A stretch of DNA of 64,000 nucleotides, taken from contig NZ_JAGSYB010000001.1 of assembly GCF_025685415.1 (NCBI RefSeq), positions 2,542,001 to 2,606,000 on the forward strand. Reading direction: 5' to 3'. How positions within the stretch are numbered: the stretch's first letter is position 1; every line of letters begins with the position of its first letter. The notes under the pieces were generated by a model. The model was not told the origin of the DNA and searched no databases. It was given only the letters and a program-made list of their open reading frames with translations. The position numbers and the translations under genes were made by a program. This stretch comes from Terriglobus aquaticus. GTDB taxonomy: Bacteria; Acidobacteriota; Terriglobia; Terriglobales; Acidobacteriaceae. Shown here one piece after another: positions 61,532 through 64,000 of the stretch.

Positions 61532-62668
61532 GTGGGTGACGTTTCACGGCAGCTTCGAGCGTTCAACTGGGGTTCTTCTGAGCCGATGCATTCCCTGCTC
61601 TGCCTGCCGGCGGTGGCGCTGCCGCTGCTGATCGGAGTTCCGCTGGGCTATCCCGGCACGGCGGTGCTGATGGCAGGCGGAGCCCAGACCGTGGGCTTCG
61701 GGTCGTTCCAGCAGCCGCTCTACACCCGCTCTGGTCCCATGGCGATTGCTACGGTGGGCATTGCCATCTCCGCCATGGTTGGAGCGCTTTGCCGGGACAG
61801 CACGCCGGCGCTGCTGGCTGCGGTGCTGGTGTGGAGCGTGGTCTATGGCCTGAGCAACGGCATTAGTAGCGCCATGGCGTGGGTCGGCCAGCAGTGCTGC
61901 GTATTCCTGATCGTGTCATCCGCAGCGGCCAGCACACCGGGAACGACACACGACCTGGTAAAAAGCGCGATGCTGCGCGGACTGGGTGTGCTGGCCGGTG
62001 GCGCTCTGCAGACCGTCTGCATCTTTGTGGGCCAGCGGGTGTGGCCACAGGCGCGGACGCACTTTACCAAGCTCGACTTCGATCCGAAACGACTGCAGGT
62101 GCCGTTCCTGCGCGAGCAGCTCAACCCACATTCCGGCACATTCGTGTTTACGTTGCGGGTCACGCTGACCTCGCTGCTGGCTACCGTGGTGTACCGCCAC
62201 CTAAACTTTCCCAACGCCTACTGGATCGGCATGACAGCCGTGCTGGTTCCAAAGCCGGAGTGGACGCTGACCGCGGCGCGCTCGGTGCTGCGGACCGCCG
62301 GTACCCTGCTGGGCGCGCTGATCAGCACGCTGCTGGTCGTCAGCGCGCACCCGCATGGCTTGGCACTCACCGCGCTGGTGATCGTGTTCCTGTTCCTTAG
62401 CTACTTGTGGACCAACGTGAACTACGGCGCGTTCTCTGTGGTGCTCACGGGGTATATCTGCTTTCTGCTGGCGATCGTCCGGCAGCCAGCGCACAGCGTG
62501 CTGGAACACCGCATGGGAGCGACGGCCGCGGGTTGCGGCATCGCCGTGGGCGTTCACCTGGTCGTGCTGGGGCTGCGGAAGGCCGGGCACTTCACCGTGG
62601 ATCGGGTCCACACCTTGGAGGAGCGCTTCGGCTGGCGCTCCGTTCCGGCCGAAGAAAGCATGCACTAG
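61532..62668 (+). CDS. FUSC-like membrane protein (aromatic acid exporter family)
   Basis: A roughly 378-residue inner-membrane protein. Hydrophobic blocks LLCLPAVALPLLIGVPLGYPGTAVLMAGG, MAIATVGIAISAMVGALCRD, ALLAAVLVWSVVYGLSNG and, after a cytoplasmic stretch (TKLDFDPKRLQVPFLREQLNPHS), TLTSLLATVVYRHL, YWIGMTAVLVPKPEWTLTAARSVLRTAGTLLGALISTLLVV, LALTALVIVFLFLSYLWTNVNYGAFSVVLTGYICFLLAI match the duplicated FUSC-type fold. The MTAVLVPKPEW motif is typical. GTG at 61532 or ATG at 61586 could be the start; neither has a strong ribosome site. The family exports hydroxybenzoates and related acids; the substrate here is unknown. Confidence 0.76.
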   Translation: MGDVSRQLRAFNWGSSEPMHSLLCLPAVALPLLIGVPLGYPGTAVLMAGGAQTVGFGSFQQPLYTRSGPMAIATVGIAISAMVGALCRDSTPALLAAVLVWSVVYGLSNGISSAMAWVGQQCCVFLIVSSAAASTPGTTHDLVKSAMLRGLGVLAGGALQTVCIFVGQRVWPQARTHFTKLDFDPKRLQVPFLREQLNPHSGTFVFTLRVTLTSLLATVVYRHLNFPNAYWIGMTAVLVPKPEWTLTAARSVLRTAGTLLGALISTLLVVSAHPHGLALTALVIVFLFLSYLWTNVNYGAFSVVLTGYICFLLAIVRQPAHSVLEHRMGATAAGCGIAVGVHLVVLGLRKAGHFTVDRVHTLEERFGWRSVPAEESMH

Positions 62669-62679
62669 CCCGAGCGGGA

Positions 62680-63285
62680 CTACATGCCGCCGGAGCCAAT
62701 GTCCGGGCTCTTGTTTTCCTTGCTGAGGTAAAAGCCGATGGCTTCGTCGAGCCGGCCCTGTGACTCCAGGATGAAGTCGATCACGTCGCGACCGGCGCCA
62801 AGACCGCCGGCATGCGGCGTGACCCAGTGCGCCTCGCGCTTCACCTGCTCGCGTGCGTTCCACGTTGCCACGGCAAAGCCGACCTGGCGCATGGGCGGGA
62901 GGTCGATGATGTCGTCACCGACGTACGCCATCTCCTCGAGCCCGACGGCTTCGCTCGTCGCGATCTTTGCCAGCGCTTCGGTCTTGAAGTGCGCCCCCTG
63001 GTAGAGGTGGTCGACCTTCAGGTCGCGCATGCGTACTGCGACCGTGTCCGACTGCCGCTTGGTGATGATGCCAACCTTCAAACCGGCCGCGCGCGCAATG
63101 GCGATACCGAGGCCGTCGTGTGCGGTGAAGCCCTTCACCTCAACCGCAGTCGGTTCCCCGTTGCTGTCCTTACCGGTGGGTACGAAGAAGAGGCGACCGT
63201 CCGTCAGCACTCCGTCCACATCGAACACGATCACCTTCACGCGCCGGGCGCGCTCTGCCGCTGACATCTCGTTTGCATCGCTCAT
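62680..63285 (-). CDS. kdsC: 3-deoxy-D-manno-octulosonate 8-phosphate phosphatase-like HAD protein
   Basis: Would release KDO from KDO 8-phosphate in lipopolysaccharide synthesis. The 201-residue HAD protein has VIVFDVDGVLTDGRLFF (nucleophile Asp), KGFTAHDGLGIAIARAAGLKVGIITKRQSDTV, LYQGAHFKTEAL and the Mg-binding YVGDDIIDLPPM. These are the standard KdsC/NeuA-phosphatase-type blocks; the small C2-less form and tetramer-type loop fit KdsC. A sialate-type phosphatase cannot be excluded without neighbours from the pathway, and none is in the window. Start at the ATG at 63285. Divergent from the ferritin-like gene. Confidence 0.82.
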   Translation of the reverse strand: MSDANEMSAAERARRVKVIVFDVDGVLTDGRLFFVPTGKDSNGEPTAVEVKGFTAHDGLGIAIARAAGLKVGIITKRQSDTVAVRMRDLKVDHLYQGAHFKTEALAKIATSEAVGLEEMAYVGDDIIDLPPMRQVGFAVATWNAREQVKREAHWVTPHAGGLGAGRDVIDFILESQGRLDEAIGFYLSKENKSPDIGSGGM

Positions 63286-63442
63286 AGTGCCTATTTTCGC
63301 AGGGCGGTCACCCGGCGCAATTTGGCGAATTGCCGGGGAGAAAACCGGTAGGAAGTGGTGGCATCGCACTAGATGTCGATCTGCTGCACGCCCCGCCCCG
63401 GAGTGGCTGGAGCGCAGGAGACGCGCTTGAAAGGAATCCCCG

Positions 63443-63952
63443 ATGAAGATCTTTTCCGCAAACCTCCAAACGCTGCAGGAGCTGTACAACAACGAGCTTC
63501 GCAAGGCTCTCGACCTGGAAGAGCAGATTGTGAAGGCTTTGCCGACCATGATCGAGAAGTCCAGCGATACGCAGTTGAAGCAGGCCTTTCAGTCGCACCT
63601 GCAGGAGAGCGAACTGCACGTGGACAAGGTGAAACAGTTGCTGAGCCAGCAGGAAGACTCGGACAGCCAGACCTGCAAGGTGATTCACGCGCTAGTCACC
63701 GAAGCGCAGGACACCATCAAGGATGTGAACGATCCTGACGTGCTGGATGTGGCGTTGATTGGTGCCGGCCAGCAGGTGGAGCATCATGAGATCGCTGTGT
63801 ACGGCACCCTGAAGAACTGGGCAGCCCTGCTGGGCCGCACGCAGGACGCGCAGGTGCTGGAGAGCATTCTGAACGACGAAAAGCACGCGGATAAGCTGCT
63901 GTCGCAGGTGGCGGACCGTGTGAACAGCGACGCCGCGGCTGTGGCAGCGTAA
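63443..63952 (+). CDS. Ferritin-like DUF892 (YciE/YciF) protein
   Basis: A 169-residue protein of the same family as the gene at 42077. The helices NLQTLQELYNNELRKALDLEEQIVKALPTMIEKS, FQSHLQESELHVDKVKQLL, VEHHEIAVYGTLKNWAALLG and ILNDEKHADKLLSQVADRVN carry the expected Glu/His metal positions (E in NNEL, HLQE, VEHHE, EKHAD). Unlike the first copy it lacks a charged tail. GAAAGGAATC lies 10 bases before the ATG. An intrinsic terminator follows at the window end. Confidence 0.87.
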   Translation: MKIFSANLQTLQELYNNELRKALDLEEQIVKALPTMIEKSSDTQLKQAFQSHLQESELHVDKVKQLLSQQEDSDSQTCKVIHALVTEAQDTIKDVNDPDVLDVALIGAGQQVEHHEIAVYGTLKNWAALLGRTQDAQVLESILNDEKHADKLLSQVADRVNSDAAAVAA

Positions 63953-63975
63953 CCTTTCGATTTCGATGTAGCAGC

Positions 63976-63999
63976 AAGGCCCGGCTTTGCCGGGCCTTT
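63976..63999 (+). terminator. Intrinsic terminator after the second ferritin-like gene
   Basis: AAGGCCCGGC at 63976-63985 pairs perfectly with GCCGGGCCTT at 63989-63998 around TTT; a T follows at the window edge. Confidence 0.85.
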
Positions 64000-64000
64000 G

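Overview
The window looks like a piece of the main chromosome of an Acidobacteriota soil bacterium, probably family Acidobacteriaceae (Terriglobus/Granulicella/Edaphobacter type). This is inferred from high GC, GTG and TTG starts, a PEP-CTERM protein, Ig-like/beta-propeller lipoproteins, YXWGXW and DUF2911 proteins, a rimP-nusA-infB cluster and plant-polysaccharide hydrolases. No phage, insertion sequence, plasmid origin or CRISPR array was seen. Gene order is dense, with mostly short gaps and many hairpin terminators.

Layout. 1-4.5 kb (minus): an RND efflux permease (cut by the window edge) and its adaptor, with a perfect 14-bp palindrome upstream. 4.8-9.7 kb (plus): a HAD-UbiA fusion, then pheS-pheT. 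A DUF72 gene converges on pheT. 10.6-14.4 kb: a cytoplasmic-type formate dehydrogenase and its DUF1641 partner. 14.5-17.5 kb: GH51 and GH105 enzymes for arabinan/pectin. 17.6-28.3 kb: a lipoprotein, a fused ribH plus nusB, a large lipoprotein, and rimP-nusA-infB behind a leader with an intrinsic terminator. 28.5-31 kb: a PEP-CTERM protein and a subtilase-fold peptidase with an altered catalytic centre. 31.4-40.7 kb: SDR, EAL phosphodiesterase, DUF2147, two degenerate SGNH hydrolases, a membrane spermidine-synthase-like protein, MOSC and ychF. 40.7-47.2 kb: a circularly permuted D-amino-acid-oxidase-like Tat lipoprotein, a ferritin-like protein, DUF2911, tRNA-Gly(CCC), a coiled-coil protein with ZapA, a TlpA-like protein, a candidate 6S RNA and an M20 amidohydrolase. 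47.2-55.8 kb: more SGNH hydrolases, a TIM-barrel isomerase, purA, a P450 and mutM. 55.8-64 kb: secreted/TPR proteins, an ECF sigma factor with a membrane partner carrying a TonB-C-like domain, a YXWGXW protein, tRNA-Ala(GGC), an alkyltransferase-like protein, a FUSC-type membrane protein, a KdsC-type phosphatase and a second ferritin-like protein.

Most genes are housekeeping or ordinary accessory functions. The strongest points for a second look are the permuted oxidase (40724-41980), the 6S-like RNA fold (about 45572-45770), the glyoxalase-lumazine synthase fusion (18200-19219), the His-to-Glu subtilase (29196-31043), the tandem SGNH proteins with altered active-site blocks, the sigma-linked TonB-C-like protein, PheT without its OB-fold domain, and the attenuator-like leader before rimP. 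All functional calls are by reading motifs; no database search was run.
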